Origin: Bacteroidales bacterium
GTDB taxonomy: Bacteria > Bacteroidota > Bacteroidia > Bacteroidales > UBA3824
DNA: 64,000 nucleotides
Reading direction: 5' to 3'
Assembly (NCBI GenBank): GCA_016286055.1
Contig: JAEERW010000002.1
Span: forward strand, 262,458 to 326,457
Program-made: the position numbers and the translations under genes
Shown: positions 52,501 to 59,294 of the stretch, piece after piece
How positions within the stretch are numbered: position 1 is the first letter of the stretch
Layout of the letters: every line of letters begins with the position of its first letter
Notes under the pieces: generated by a model
Seen by the model: the letters and a program-made list of their open reading frames with translations, nothing else
Told to the model about the DNA's origin: nothing
Databases searched by the model: none

Positions 52501-53007
52501 ATCACCCTCGAAAAACGCGACTCAATACGCAAAGACAACAAGAGCGAGGTTTCCAAAGGTCTCTCCGCTCCGCAAAAGGTGCAAATGGCTGAAAATATAC
52601 GTCTTACATCCGACCTCATAGGCGAACAGGGCTACGAGTATTTTGCCAAAGGCAGCAACACCGCGCAAAAACTCAATGCCGACGATGTGGCTCTGTCGGA
52701 ATACCTCTCGGAGATGGATTTTGGTATTTCGTTCCCCACTCATTTCCCTGAGTTTGAGAAGTTTTTGGCTATTTTCTGCAAATTTGTAGGACCGGGCAGC
52801 ACCGGCATTCTCAAAAATTCTGCCGCCATCGAAAGTCAAAAAGACCGTCTTGTGCGCGAACTCAAAAACTACATCACCTGCGACACCGAATGGCAAAAAG
52901 CCGACGCCTGCCAAAAACGCGGAATGCCGTTTGAATACCGCCACTCACTATTCGTGCTCGAAGGTATGTGTTTTTTGGAAAAATTTGTGATACCGGAGAT
53001 TAGGTAG
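49591..53007 (+). CDS. large Hsp70/actin-like ATPase, SrfB-like
   Basis: A 1138-residue protein. The first 560 residues are unrecognised, partly beta-rich, and contain acidic loops. From about 563 an Hsp70/actin ATPase core is visible: phosphate-1 VVVGIDFGSNNSCLSY (compare GIDLGTTNSCVAV of DnaK), phosphate-2 MLGIDVGGSTSDVLVMAM (about 781-798; compare DLGGGTFDVSI), and an adenosine-type segment AYITGLLLFYSGKLAAKT near 897. It lacks the Hsp70 substrate domain. The size and layout recall the SrfB family of proteobacteria, which I name only as a possibility. It is the last gene of a two-gene operon with the tubulin-like protein and ends at a terminator (53043-53067). Confidence 0.75.
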   Translation: MAQALLIKSTAGAKENVQGAWHLFDQAAPYIQGIETGDITENLDADVLASMVSGLPNPWARAYVFAYAFKYTRKEANIKTGGLIKFYDSLIQEWKGLAALMAIFPDRISIGKPLYLNEGNDIYDIASSFGDMLFEDTDLWCSPKQLNTTKKQQPFVQIIYYNDVPVGATSPHTIFFTSVDNSSFVESPDVPWFRNGRLCDPLTFGNLNNDNIQKLYLLVNNFFNKIPDFEKEINQNREGKDPLSLSSLYVFLKGWLAEIKAKGVDIVDEGVLDGELNFEDPFHPLFSVRQDLYYKNGIFSFSESEGARVVDPQKILLQDEYLCSFVQSDDYQPLSEAVVYYMQALDPGEAGKMWYFAVPLSSYGLNIFKNKIGELVSPAGPDSHELRAVIRSNGKVAVELYLSVDGRRLTPVVKEYKIKSFTGAVRNVIMWPDFVSKNWTAYYLYNEFPSNSGDVKFLPFYKKYSEVGGFDSGEFLTDDKGNLIYADFRYDNAENNAQCIVKYPVEIATADNFPYEIIRSDKPFAGIEIRSRENGKDRVAGYLIIKKYNEECKIKDLSHETVFDDVVVGIDFGSNNSCLSYSQNNQPDVKPITFQNRRVFLSGAENLDPRHEKTALRNELLFFQNEIQENGQIKSWVHDHDRKYVPDGMRQEEISGGVPIFESNLVIHSMDDRTIKTNAGILHHNMKWLSDQEGKEKKKSFLKSVWIAALADLYSELKIPSELRWSYPGAFTQEDKLQYQQMYNELANIPVEGRRVQVSDRPSTEAEAVCNYALTNITLDTRNLMLGIDVGGSTSDVLVMAMDRAERAFKLSKQSSLRLAAGMFVSVIKQSEKFRTAVYKYHESPACKFKIANIKNIIDNPSTSPFYLNAVLDRLKDNDFAAFYSAISQSCAEVFAVPAYITGLLLFYSGKLAAKTIKENNYTQVSIVDLLPFGKGGRLFDWLDVYPGKQMASEYYNNCFKAGFGEGSENITLEKRDSIRKDNKSEVSKGLSAPQKVQMAENIRLTSDLIGEQGYEYFAKGSNTAQKLNADDVALSEYLSEMDFGISFPTHFPEFEKFLAIFCKFVGPGSTGILKNSAAIESQKDRLVRELKNYITCDTEWQKADACQKRGMPFEYRHSLFVLEGMCFLEKFVIPEIR

Positions 53008-53042
53008 GATTTTTACCTTACACATATATTTATAAAGAGAAA

Positions 53043-53067
53043 GGGGCGCCGGTGCGCTCCTTTTTTT
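53043..53067 (+). terminator. terminator of the tubulin-like/Hsp70-like operon
   Basis: GGGGCGC and GCGCTCC pair (one G-T) around CGGT, followed by seven T. Confidence 0.8.
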
Positions 53068-53084
53068 ATTTTTAACAAAAATGA

Positions 53085-53102
53085 AAGCGAATGAAAATGA
53101 AT
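53085..53102 (-). repeat. 18-base 3'-flank motif, copy after the AlbA_2 gene
   Basis: Complement reads ATTCATTTTCATTCGCTT, identical to 36225-36242, 12 bases after the stop of the AlbA_2 gene. Confidence 0.6.
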
Positions 53103-53114
53103 TAAAACGAATTA

Positions 53115-54635
53115 CTAATTCTGAGCAATAATTTGCCAATGGCCTCCCTTGTCGGCACCAACACGACGAATAATACCTTTGGCTTTCATATTAGTGAGTA
53201 TTTTAGTAACCGCACGTCGTGAAATTCCCATTTCGTCCGCCATCTCCTGTGTTGTAATATAAGCATCGTTTGATATAATGTCCAAAATTTTCTGGGAACT
53301 TTTCTGGGAACTTTTCTGGGAACTTTTCTGGGAACTTTTCTGAGTGCCATCCAAAGTGCCATTATCTGCAATGCTTTGTGCCGTCTTTGTGCAGTCTTTA
53401 TGCAGTTCAGTTTCATTTTTCAGGGAACTTCCCAACTCACTACCCAACTTTGGTTGGGTAGTTTTCTGAGAACTTTCCGAAGTTGCACCGACATTTACAT
53501 CCTTGTTGCCAATAAAAAGTTCCGCAGTTTTTTTGCGGAAGAGAGTGCAGAGCACGCCGCCTGAATTGTGTTCAAAAACAGGTTCTATAAAACCTTTTTC
53601 GGTAAAACCGTCGCAAATTTTGTCGATGCCGCGACCCCAACTCTCTATAAAGCCCGCCTTATAAAACACGTTGGCTATTATTCGGTTGCGGGGTTTCGAC
53701 GAGTGGGTCTGTTTGAGGCTTTCGATGGTCTGACCAAAGGGGAGTTCGCCGTCGTTCCAAAGTTCGATACGGTCGTTCCAAACACGCATCTGAATTTGTG
53801 CGCCGGTATAGTCGCGGTGAATGATTGCGTTGAGAATAGCCTCGCGCAATGCCGTTTCGGGCACTTCAAGTTCCTCCACACGGAGCAGTCCTTCGTAATG
53901 AATCGGGTTGGTAAGATATTTCGACTTCAAAAGGTCGATAACACGGTCTGCCATCTGAATAAGGTTGCCTTCTACCATATCCTGAAACATCAAATCGCTT
54001 TGCGACGCGCCAAATCTGCCGATTTTAAACTCTGCCGCGGCAAAATATCTCGACGGACGTTTGCCAAAACAAAGAATGGCAGCATTGCGCAATTTGCCAT
54101 CGTCAGCAAAAAGGTCAAGATTTTCGAGCACAGTTTTCAAATCAGATTTTTCCAACTCGGCAGGCAACCTACCGCTCGAAACCGCCTTGTGTAGAAAATA
54201 TGCTACCGCGTTGGGGTCGATACAGTCGATTGTGGCAGTGGTATATGCCGCGCCGTCCCACGTAAGACCCATTTTCTTAAATAGGAACTCTTGCAGAGCC
54301 GCACCTTTTAACTCCTGTTTGGTGCTGCCCGAACGGTAATGATACACACCCTTGTAGGCTATCGGCACTTTGTACGGAGTCACCTCTATACAGATATAAT
54401 CCTTGCCGTCTTTTTGAAGAAGGTTAACATCAGCAACTATACCCAAAAGGCTCACAATCTTGTTGGGAATATCTTCCAAAAGGCGTTTGCTGTCGTCTAA
54501 GCCACATACAGAGCCGTCGTCGCATACGCCAATATAGATTTTACCCCCTTGCGCATTGGCAAAACCGCAGATCCATTTGAGATATTCATCCCTCCAAGAC
54601 TCCTTGAATTCTATGTTTTGGTTTTCGGTGTTCAT
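53115..54635 (-). CDS. AlbA_2 (divergent AAA_4) / RecG-like C-terminal / winged-helix protein
   Basis: A 506-residue protein. It begins with an AlbA_2 domain (NIEFKESWRDEYLKWICGFANAQGG, shown in part; GKIYIGVCDDGSVCG), followed by the 'RecG-like' HATPase-related part with LREAILNAIIHRDY and FIESWGRGIDKICDGF (about 265-345). A low-complexity linker holds the tandem 4-residue repeat SSQK (four-fold; 12-bp DNA units at 53288-53335). The C-terminus is a winged helix (YITTQEMADEMGISRRAVTKIL). The start at 54635 follows a -7 element (54657-54665). Family members are very common, paralogous and of unknown role; DNA-binding regulation is likely. Confidence 0.83.
   Translation of the reverse strand: MNTENQNIEFKESWRDEYLKWICGFANAQGGKIYIGVCDDGSVCGLDDSKRLLEDIPNKIVSLLGIVADVNLLQKDGKDYICIEVTPYKVPIAYKGVYHYRSGSTKQELKGAALQEFLFKKMGLTWDGAAYTTATIDCIDPNAVAYFLHKAVSSGRLPAELEKSDLKTVLENLDLFADDGKLRNAAILCFGKRPSRYFAAAEFKIGRFGASQSDLMFQDMVEGNLIQMADRVIDLLKSKYLTNPIHYEGLLRVEELEVPETALREAILNAIIHRDYTGAQIQMRVWNDRIELWNDGELPFGQTIESLKQTHSSKPRNRIIANVFYKAGFIESWGRGIDKICDGFTEKGFIEPVFEHNSGGVLCTLFRKKTAELFIGNKDVNVGATSESSQKTTQPKLGSELGSSLKNETELHKDCTKTAQSIADNGTLDGTQKSSQKSSQKSSQKSSQKILDIISNDAYITTQEMADEMGISRRAVTKILTNMKAKGIIRRVGADKGGHWQIIAQN
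53288..53335 (-). repeat. four tandem 12-bp repeats inside the AlbA_2 gene
   Basis: The + strand unit TTTTCTGGGAAC occurs four times without a base change; a decayed unit (TTTTCTGAGTGC) follows. In frame this gives repeated SSQK. Related words (CAGGGAACTTCCC, TTTTCTGAGAACTTTCC) are scattered to 53480, so the motif family extends through the linker. Perfect repeats in a coding linker can expand or contract by slippage without frameshift. Confidence 0.92.
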
Positions 54636-54656
54636 ACTCGTGCCTTTTTTCACTGA

Positions 54657-54665
54657 GCAAAGATA
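54657..54665 (-). promoter_or_regulatory. -7 promoter element of the AlbA_2 gene
   Basis: Reads TATCTTTGC on the complement, 21 bases before the ATG at 54635. Confidence 0.6.
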
Positions 54666-54805
54666 AAAAAATATCCGCAACGTTTTTCCAAAAATCCTTT
54701 ACATTTCAAAAAATAATCCCGCATCATCTAACGTTAAACTAATGTAAAGAGCAACAACCTTGCCACAATTAAAAAAAGAAACAACCATCCTAACAATTTA
54801 GCAAA

Positions 54806-55294
54806 ATGAGCATAACAAAGTTATATATGAAATTAGTAGCCAATACATCCGAGAAAAACTTGGCAATAGAATTGTTTAATTACTGTTCTTCGCGCAAAGT
54901 GTTTTGGAAATCAGTATATTACGTTCTTGCCATAATAGTTATTGTACTTACCCTGTCGTACAATTTTGCTAACGTGTTTTACGGCGGCAACGAAAAATAC
55001 ACCGAATTTCTTCATAACATTTCGGCTGTAACCTTTGTTGTAAGCATCATTCAGGCACTATTGATGTTGATTTTGCCCTTCCGCACGTGGCAAAAGTACG
55101 AAAAACTTGAAACCAAAATATCGGGCGCATACTCCGAGTATATCTTGTCGTCGAAGGGCGGCGAAGACAAAAAGGCTTGCGACAAAAAACTCGGACAAGC
55201 ACTTAGCGACATCGTTATGAGCGACCGCGATATGAATGAGGCCATTGCCGCTGCATCGCTTGAATATTTCAAAAAGTACGGAAATGGAAAATAA
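54806..55294 (+). CDS. two-helix membrane protein, SLATT-like
   Basis: A 162-residue protein with an N-terminal amphipathic helix, two membrane helices (about 32-54 and 73-93) and a C-terminal cytoplasmic coiled segment (WQKYEKLETKISGAYSEYILS). This two-helix plus helical tail layout resembles SLATT proteins, proposed pore-forming effectors of nucleotide-signal defence systems. No nucleotide synthase or SLOG protein is next to it, so the match is structural only. The lipoprotein gene that follows overlaps its end by 11 bases. Confidence 0.55.
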   Translation: MSITKLYMKLVANTSEKNLAIELFNYCSSRKVFWKSVYYVLAIIVIVLTLSYNFANVFYGGNEKYTEFLHNISAVTFVVSIIQALLMLILPFRTWQKYEKLETKISGAYSEYILSSKGGEDKKACDKKLGQALSDIVMSDRDMNEAIAAASLEYFKKYGNGK

Positions 55295-56459
55295 AATCAA
55301 ATATTGGATATTATTGGCTTGTTGCGCCATTGTTACGGGGTGCGACTTCGATTTTCCGCGCGACATCACCCTTTCGCCAAAAAAATTGACCGACAGCATA
55401 GAAGGTTTGCCCCCCTATGCCCCTCGCAATAGAGAAATTACATTTAATATTAATTGCAATTTCGACTCGGTATTGGTGGTAAAAACCGGCTCTAAAAAGC
55501 CCGTAAAAATTATCCCTAGCCGTACAATCGGCAACACTTGCACGTTTCTGATGCCGGCACACGAGGTTACGGTAATTGTTTTCAGCGATACTAAAACTCA
55601 ACCGCAACAGCCTGAAAACGTTGTAGTTGACAATACTCCTGCACCCGAAACCACCATACCTGCACAGCCTGTCAACAATCCGGTAGTAGCCCCCACTCCT
55701 ACCCCACATACACCCGTCAACCGCCCTCAAAAACCCAAAAACAAAGTAGATTCGGTAACGGTAAGTTTCAACCTTTGCCTCGAAGGCGTGTACGGACGCG
55801 CGGTAGACCTCAGCGGTTTTCAATACCACTGCCGTGTGGCTAAGGGAGAAAATGTGGATATGGCGCGTTTTGCCCCAAGGGTAAAGCCCGAAGTAACGGA
55901 TGTAAAGTTTCTTGGATGGACTCGCAACCCATCTGCCAACAACGCTGCCACCAACTTCACTTTCGACCAAAACGCCACCCTCTATGCCGTATGGCAGTTG
56001 CCCAAGCCCCCCGCACCCACCGAAGGTACGCCGCAAAACCCGATTAAGATTACCTGCGTAGGCGATTTGCAAAAGATGGAAAATTCCGACAAATGCTTTG
56101 TGCTTGAATCCGACAACATTATCGTTAGCAGTGCCAAAGAGTGCATTAGCAAGTTTCAAGGCACATTGATAGGCAACCAACACCGCATTACCATAAGTTC
56201 TAACCTCAAACTTATCAAAGAAAACCGCGGCACCATCAAAGACATCAGACTGCACATCAAAAAATCGGGCTGTATGCTCTGCAACACCAACCGTGGCGTT
56301 ATCGAAGGCATCACCATCTACCTCGAAAAAGACATCCGCGAACTCAAACACCCCGTTATATCCTTTACCAACAAAGGCCGCATCGACCGCATAGGCCGCA
56401 CGTGGTCTACCAAAAACGTAAAAGAACAGGCTAATTTGCTCTGGGCGGTGAATAATTAG
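55284..56459 (+). CDS. lipoprotein with InlB B-repeat-like domain
   Basis: A 391-residue protein with a lipoprotein signal (AIVTGC, Cys at 19) and a Pro/Thr-rich linker (about 120-155; PAPETTIPAQPVNNPVVAPT). An InlB-type (Listeria-Bacteroides) repeat then follows: VSFNLCLEGVYG ... VKFLGWTRNPSANNAATNFT ... NATLYAVW. The C-terminal third (about 250-391) is a beta-helix-like region with I-rich steps (IKDIRLHIKKSGCMLCNTNR). The start at 55284 overlaps the preceding gene; an upstream ATG at 55236 would remove the lipobox context. It is surface or periplasm exposed by the signal. Confidence 0.75.
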   Translation: MENKIKYWILLACCAIVTGCDFDFPRDITLSPKKLTDSIEGLPPYAPRNREITFNINCNFDSVLVVKTGSKKPVKIIPSRTIGNTCTFLMPAHEVTVIVFSDTKTQPQQPENVVVDNTPAPETTIPAQPVNNPVVAPTPTPHTPVNRPQKPKNKVDSVTVSFNLCLEGVYGRAVDLSGFQYHCRVAKGENVDMARFAPRVKPEVTDVKFLGWTRNPSANNAATNFTFDQNATLYAVWQLPKPPAPTEGTPQNPIKITCVGDLQKMENSDKCFVLESDNIIVSSAKECISKFQGTLIGNQHRITISSNLKLIKENRGTIKDIRLHIKKSGCMLCNTNRGVIEGITIYLEKDIRELKHPVISFTNKGRIDRIGRTWSTKNVKEQANLLWAVNN

Positions 56460-56860
56460 AGGGATGACAGTTTTGTATCCAACGCTTTTAGCAACGGTGC
56501 ATAATCGAAATAAATAGTGCGAGCCATAGAGTTAATATCATTCTCGTCAAATAAGTCTTTAATCTTTAATCGAGATCTAAGCATTTGACACCATCCATCG
56601 TGATTGGTAATAAAACCAGCCTCAAACGCTGTTTTAATACTTCCTTTTGGACCGGGGGCAAACTCATATCCACTAAAAAGCAATATATCCTGCAATACCT
56701 TCCAAGCAAGTTCAAAGGTATATTCAAAACGCTGTACAAGGCCTTCGGTTTCCAACTTAGACAGAGAATCAAAATCACGTTCCTCTGTAAGTTGTATCAA
56801 AAGACCGCAAGCCTTATGATAATTAGCATACCGCTGTATCCACCGTGTATCTGCTGCCAT
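56456..56860 (-). CDS. HEPN / HI0074-type nucleotidyltransferase substrate-binding protein, orphan
   Basis: A 134-residue helical protein of the HI0074 family: YANYHKACGLLIQLTEER at the start, LVQRFEYTFELAWKVLQDIL (about 46-65) as the central helix, and SIKTAFEAGFI. Such proteins usually pair with an adjacent MNT nucleotidyltransferase as a toxin-antitoxin-like couple. No MNT gene is adjacent: downstream is the convergent lipoprotein (4-base overlap at 56456-56459) and upstream the divergent DUF285 gene. It is therefore an orphan. -7 element on the complement at 56886-56894. Confidence 0.85.
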   Translation of the reverse strand: MAADTRWIQRYANYHKACGLLIQLTEERDFDSLSKLETEGLVQRFEYTFELAWKVLQDILLFSGYEFAPGPKGSIKTAFEAGFITNHDGWCQMLRSRLKIKDLFDENDINSMARTIYFDYAPLLKALDTKLSSL

Positions 56861-56885
56861 ATCAAATCAAAATTGGTTTTCGATG

Positions 56886-56894
56886 GCAAAGATA
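56886..56894 (-). promoter_or_regulatory. -7 promoter element of the HEPN-type gene
   Basis: Reads TATCTTTGC on the complement, 25 bases before the ATG at 56860. Confidence 0.6.
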
Positions 56895-56936
56895 ATGGAT
56901 TTTTCTACAAACAAAAACACTATTTATATTTATTAT

Positions 56937-56945
56937 TATCTTTGC
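56937..56945 (+). promoter_or_regulatory. -7 promoter element of DUF285 gene 1
   Basis: TATCTTTGC; the leader from here to the ATG is nearly the same as at 59255-59294. Confidence 0.6.
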
Positions 56946-56972
56946 CCCATCAAACCATAAAAACATCTCACT

Positions 56973-58187
56973 ATGAAAAAAATAAGCATACTATTACTAC
57001 TGTTTTCAGTGTTGTGTATTATTGCCTGTTCTCTTAAATCTGAACAACAAGGCAACATTAATCCCGAAGCATACGCAATATTTAAAGATAGTACTTTGAC
57101 CTTTTACTACGGAAAAGGCAAACCAAAAGGGGCATATGATGTGGAAAATTTTGTAGAAAACAATTTCTTTACGTACGCCAAAGAATGGGGCTCAATATGC
57201 ACCCAAATTACAACCGTTGTATTTGACAAGTCATTCAAAGAATACAGACCCAAAAGTTGTAGTCGTTGGTTTATGGGGTGTGGATTTCTCGATTCCATCA
57301 AAGGCATTAAAGAAAATCTTAATACCTCTGAGGTTACTGATATGAGTAATATGTTTTTTGGGTGTGCAGAACTTACAAACCTTGATGTCAGCGGTTTCAA
57401 TACAGATAGTGTTACTAATATGAAGTCTATGTTTGGTATTTGTAAACAGTTGACAACCCTTGATGTCAGCGGCTTCAATACAGAAAATGTTACAAATATG
57501 GCGGATATGTTTTCAATATGTAAAAACCTTTCAACCCTTGATGTCAGCGGTTTCAATACAGAAAAAGTTACTGATATGCGGAGTATGTTTGAATGTTGCG
57601 AAAAACTTACAAGCCTTGATGTAAGCGGTTTCATAACTGACAATGTTACCGATATGAGTTGTATGTTTGAGTCTTGTGATAATCTTACAAGCCTTGATGT
57701 AAGCGGTTTCAATACAGTGAATGTTAATGATATGAGTTTTATGTTTTCAGGTTGTAAAAAAATGACAAGCCTTAATATCAAGGGTTTCCATACAGATATT
57801 GTTACTGAAATGGGTTGTATGTTTGCTCATTGTGAAAACCTGACAACCCTTGATGTAAGTAGTTTCAATACTGATAATGTAACAAATATGGTCTTTATGT
57901 TTGATGGTTGTTCAGACCTGACAAGCCTTGATGTTTGCGTTTTCAATACAAATAATGTTACTGATATGAGGGGAATGTTTAGGAGTTGTGAAAAACTTAA
58001 AACTATCTATGTCGGAGACGGTTGGAATACAAGCAGTGTAAATTTTTCAGAATATTTGTTTGAAGATTGCCACTACCTTGTAGGCGGTAAAGGCACTAAA
58101 TACGACGAAAACCACACCGACGCCTCATACGCCCGAATCGACGGTGGCAAATCCGATCCCGGATATTTGACGAAGAAAACTAAATAA
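56973..58187 (+). CDS. BspA-type DUF285 repeat lipoprotein 1
   Basis: A 404-residue lipoprotein (CIIAC, Cys at about 19-20) with about ten DUF285 repeats. Each unit is 26 residues (78 bp), of the form LDVSGFNTxxVTDMxxMFxxCxxLTS. The protein ends with a Gly/Lys/Asp-rich tail (GGKGTKYDENHTDASYARIDGGKSDPGYLTKKTK, in part) and lacks a T9SS sorting domain. Such repeats form solenoids in surface proteins that bind host or other cells. DNA between units is similar enough for unequal crossing over. A paralogue is at 59295, with the Rpn gene between. Confidence 0.88.
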   Translation: MKKISILLLLFSVLCIIACSLKSEQQGNINPEAYAIFKDSTLTFYYGKGKPKGAYDVENFVENNFFTYAKEWGSICTQITTVVFDKSFKEYRPKSCSRWFMGCGFLDSIKGIKENLNTSEVTDMSNMFFGCAELTNLDVSGFNTDSVTNMKSMFGICKQLTTLDVSGFNTENVTNMADMFSICKNLSTLDVSGFNTEKVTDMRSMFECCEKLTSLDVSGFITDNVTDMSCMFESCDNLTSLDVSGFNTVNVNDMSFMFSGCKKMTSLNIKGFHTDIVTEMGCMFAHCENLTTLDVSSFNTDNVTNMVFMFDGCSDLTSLDVCVFNTNNVTDMRGMFRSCEKLKTIYVGDGWNTSSVNFSEYLFEDCHYLVGGKGTKYDENHTDASYARIDGGKSDPGYLTKKTK

Positions 58188-58267
58188 CATTGTGGATAAT
58201 TTTGTGTTAATGAAGATCCTACGCCGAGATTTTTTATAAAACATTTTCATCATTACCAAATAAACGC

Positions 58268-58276
58268 TATATTTGC
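58268..58276 (+). promoter_or_regulatory. -7 promoter element of Rpn gene 2
   Basis: TATATTTGC, 11 bases before the ATG at 58288, which rules out an ATG at 58273. Confidence 0.6.
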
Positions 58277-58287
58277 AAAAAAATACT

Positions 58288-59217
58288 ATGGCAAAGTACA
58301 TCAACCCATATACCGACTTTGGATTCAAGAAACTATTCGGCACGGAACTCAACAAAGACCTGCTCATTAGTTTCCTCAACGCTATGTTTGAGAAAAGCAG
58401 TGCGATACCCAAAGACGAGATTCTCGACATCACCTACCTCAATGCCGAGAAACTCGGTCGTTCTGCCTCCGAGCGAAAAGCGATATTTGATGTGTATTGC
58501 ACCACCAAGAGCGGCGCTAAGTTCATAGTGGAGATGCAGAACGTGTTCCAACAGTTCTTTAAGGACAGGAGCGTGTATTACTCCTCGTTTCCCATCCGCG
58601 AAATGGCAAAGAGAGACAGCGCCGACGAGCATTGGAACTACGAACTCAACAAAATCTACACCTTCGGCATCTTGAATTTCGTATTCAAGGACGAGGCAAA
58701 AGACACAACGGGAGAGGTTAAGACCGTAAACGATTTTTCCGACGACGACCTGTTTCACGTAGTGATGCTCACCGACCTTACCACCGGCAAGGTATTCTAC
58801 AACAAACTCGTGTACCTATACCTCGAAATGCCCAAGTTCAACAAAACCGAATCTGAACTCGAAACGATGTACGACAAGTGGCTTTTTGTTCTAAAAAACC
58901 TCTCACGGTTGTTGGAACGTCCGAAAGAGTTGCAGGAACGTGTTTTCAAAAAACTCTTTGAGCAGGCGGAGATAGCGATGTTCACCGACAAAGAGTATTC
59001 CGACTATGAGGAGAGCCTCCACAACCTTTGGGACATCACCAACGCAATGAGCGACGCCGAGGAAAAAGGTTTTGGGAAAGGTAAAGAGGAAGGTCGTGCC
59101 GAAGGCGCAAAAGCCCAAGCGATAGAAACCGCCCGCCTTATGAAACAACACGGTGATGATTTAAACTACATTGCATCTGTAACCCACCTCCCTATCTCCG
59201 AAATTGAAAACTTGTAA
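58288..59217 (+). CDS. Rpn family PD-(D/E)XK nuclease, second copy
   Basis: A 309-residue PDDEXK_2 protein starting MAKYINPYTDFGFKKLFG. The active-site region is FDVYCTTKSGAKFIVEMQNV. The C-terminal GKEEGRAEGAKAQA repeat helix and the final ASVTHLPISEIENL match the family. Compared with the copy at 35364 it shares the opening, the nuclease core and the terminal DxxxxxxxxLxxxEI pattern, but is only distantly related overall. Placed between two DUF285 paralogues that share a promoter sequence. Confidence 0.88.
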   Translation: MAKYINPYTDFGFKKLFGTELNKDLLISFLNAMFEKSSAIPKDEILDITYLNAEKLGRSASERKAIFDVYCTTKSGAKFIVEMQNVFQQFFKDRSVYYSSFPIREMAKRDSADEHWNYELNKIYTFGILNFVFKDEAKDTTGEVKTVNDFSDDDLFHVVMLTDLTTGKVFYNKLVYLYLEMPKFNKTESELETMYDKWLFVLKNLSRLLERPKELQERVFKKLFEQAEIAMFTDKEYSDYEESLHNLWDITNAMSDAEEKGFGKGKEEGRAEGAKAQAIETARLMKQHGDDLNYIASVTHLPISEIENL

Positions 59218-59254
59218 ATTATTGTCCTGTTTTTTTATGGTCGTACAAAATAAT

Positions 59255-59263
59255 TATCTTTGC
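59255..59263 (+). promoter_or_regulatory. -7 promoter element of DUF285 gene 2
   Basis: TATCTTTGC, followed by a leader nearly identical to that of DUF285 gene 1. Confidence 0.6.
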
Positions 59264-59294
59264 CACATCATCAAACCCATAAAAATATCTCACT

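Noticed and set aside
53288-53335. CRISPR-like short repeats
   Set aside because: Units are contiguous, without spacers, and lie in frame in a coding sequence.
55311-56351. Long complement-strand open frame (346 codons) opposite the InlB-repeat lipoprotein
   Set aside because: Its composition is odd (Phe/Val/Gly rich, no domain), it has no promoter element, and the + strand frame has a lipobox and a recognisable repeat.
57300-58060. 78-bp periodic repeats as a possible CRISPR or satellite
   Set aside because: They encode the 26-residue DUF285 unit with synonymous variation, so they are coding repeats.
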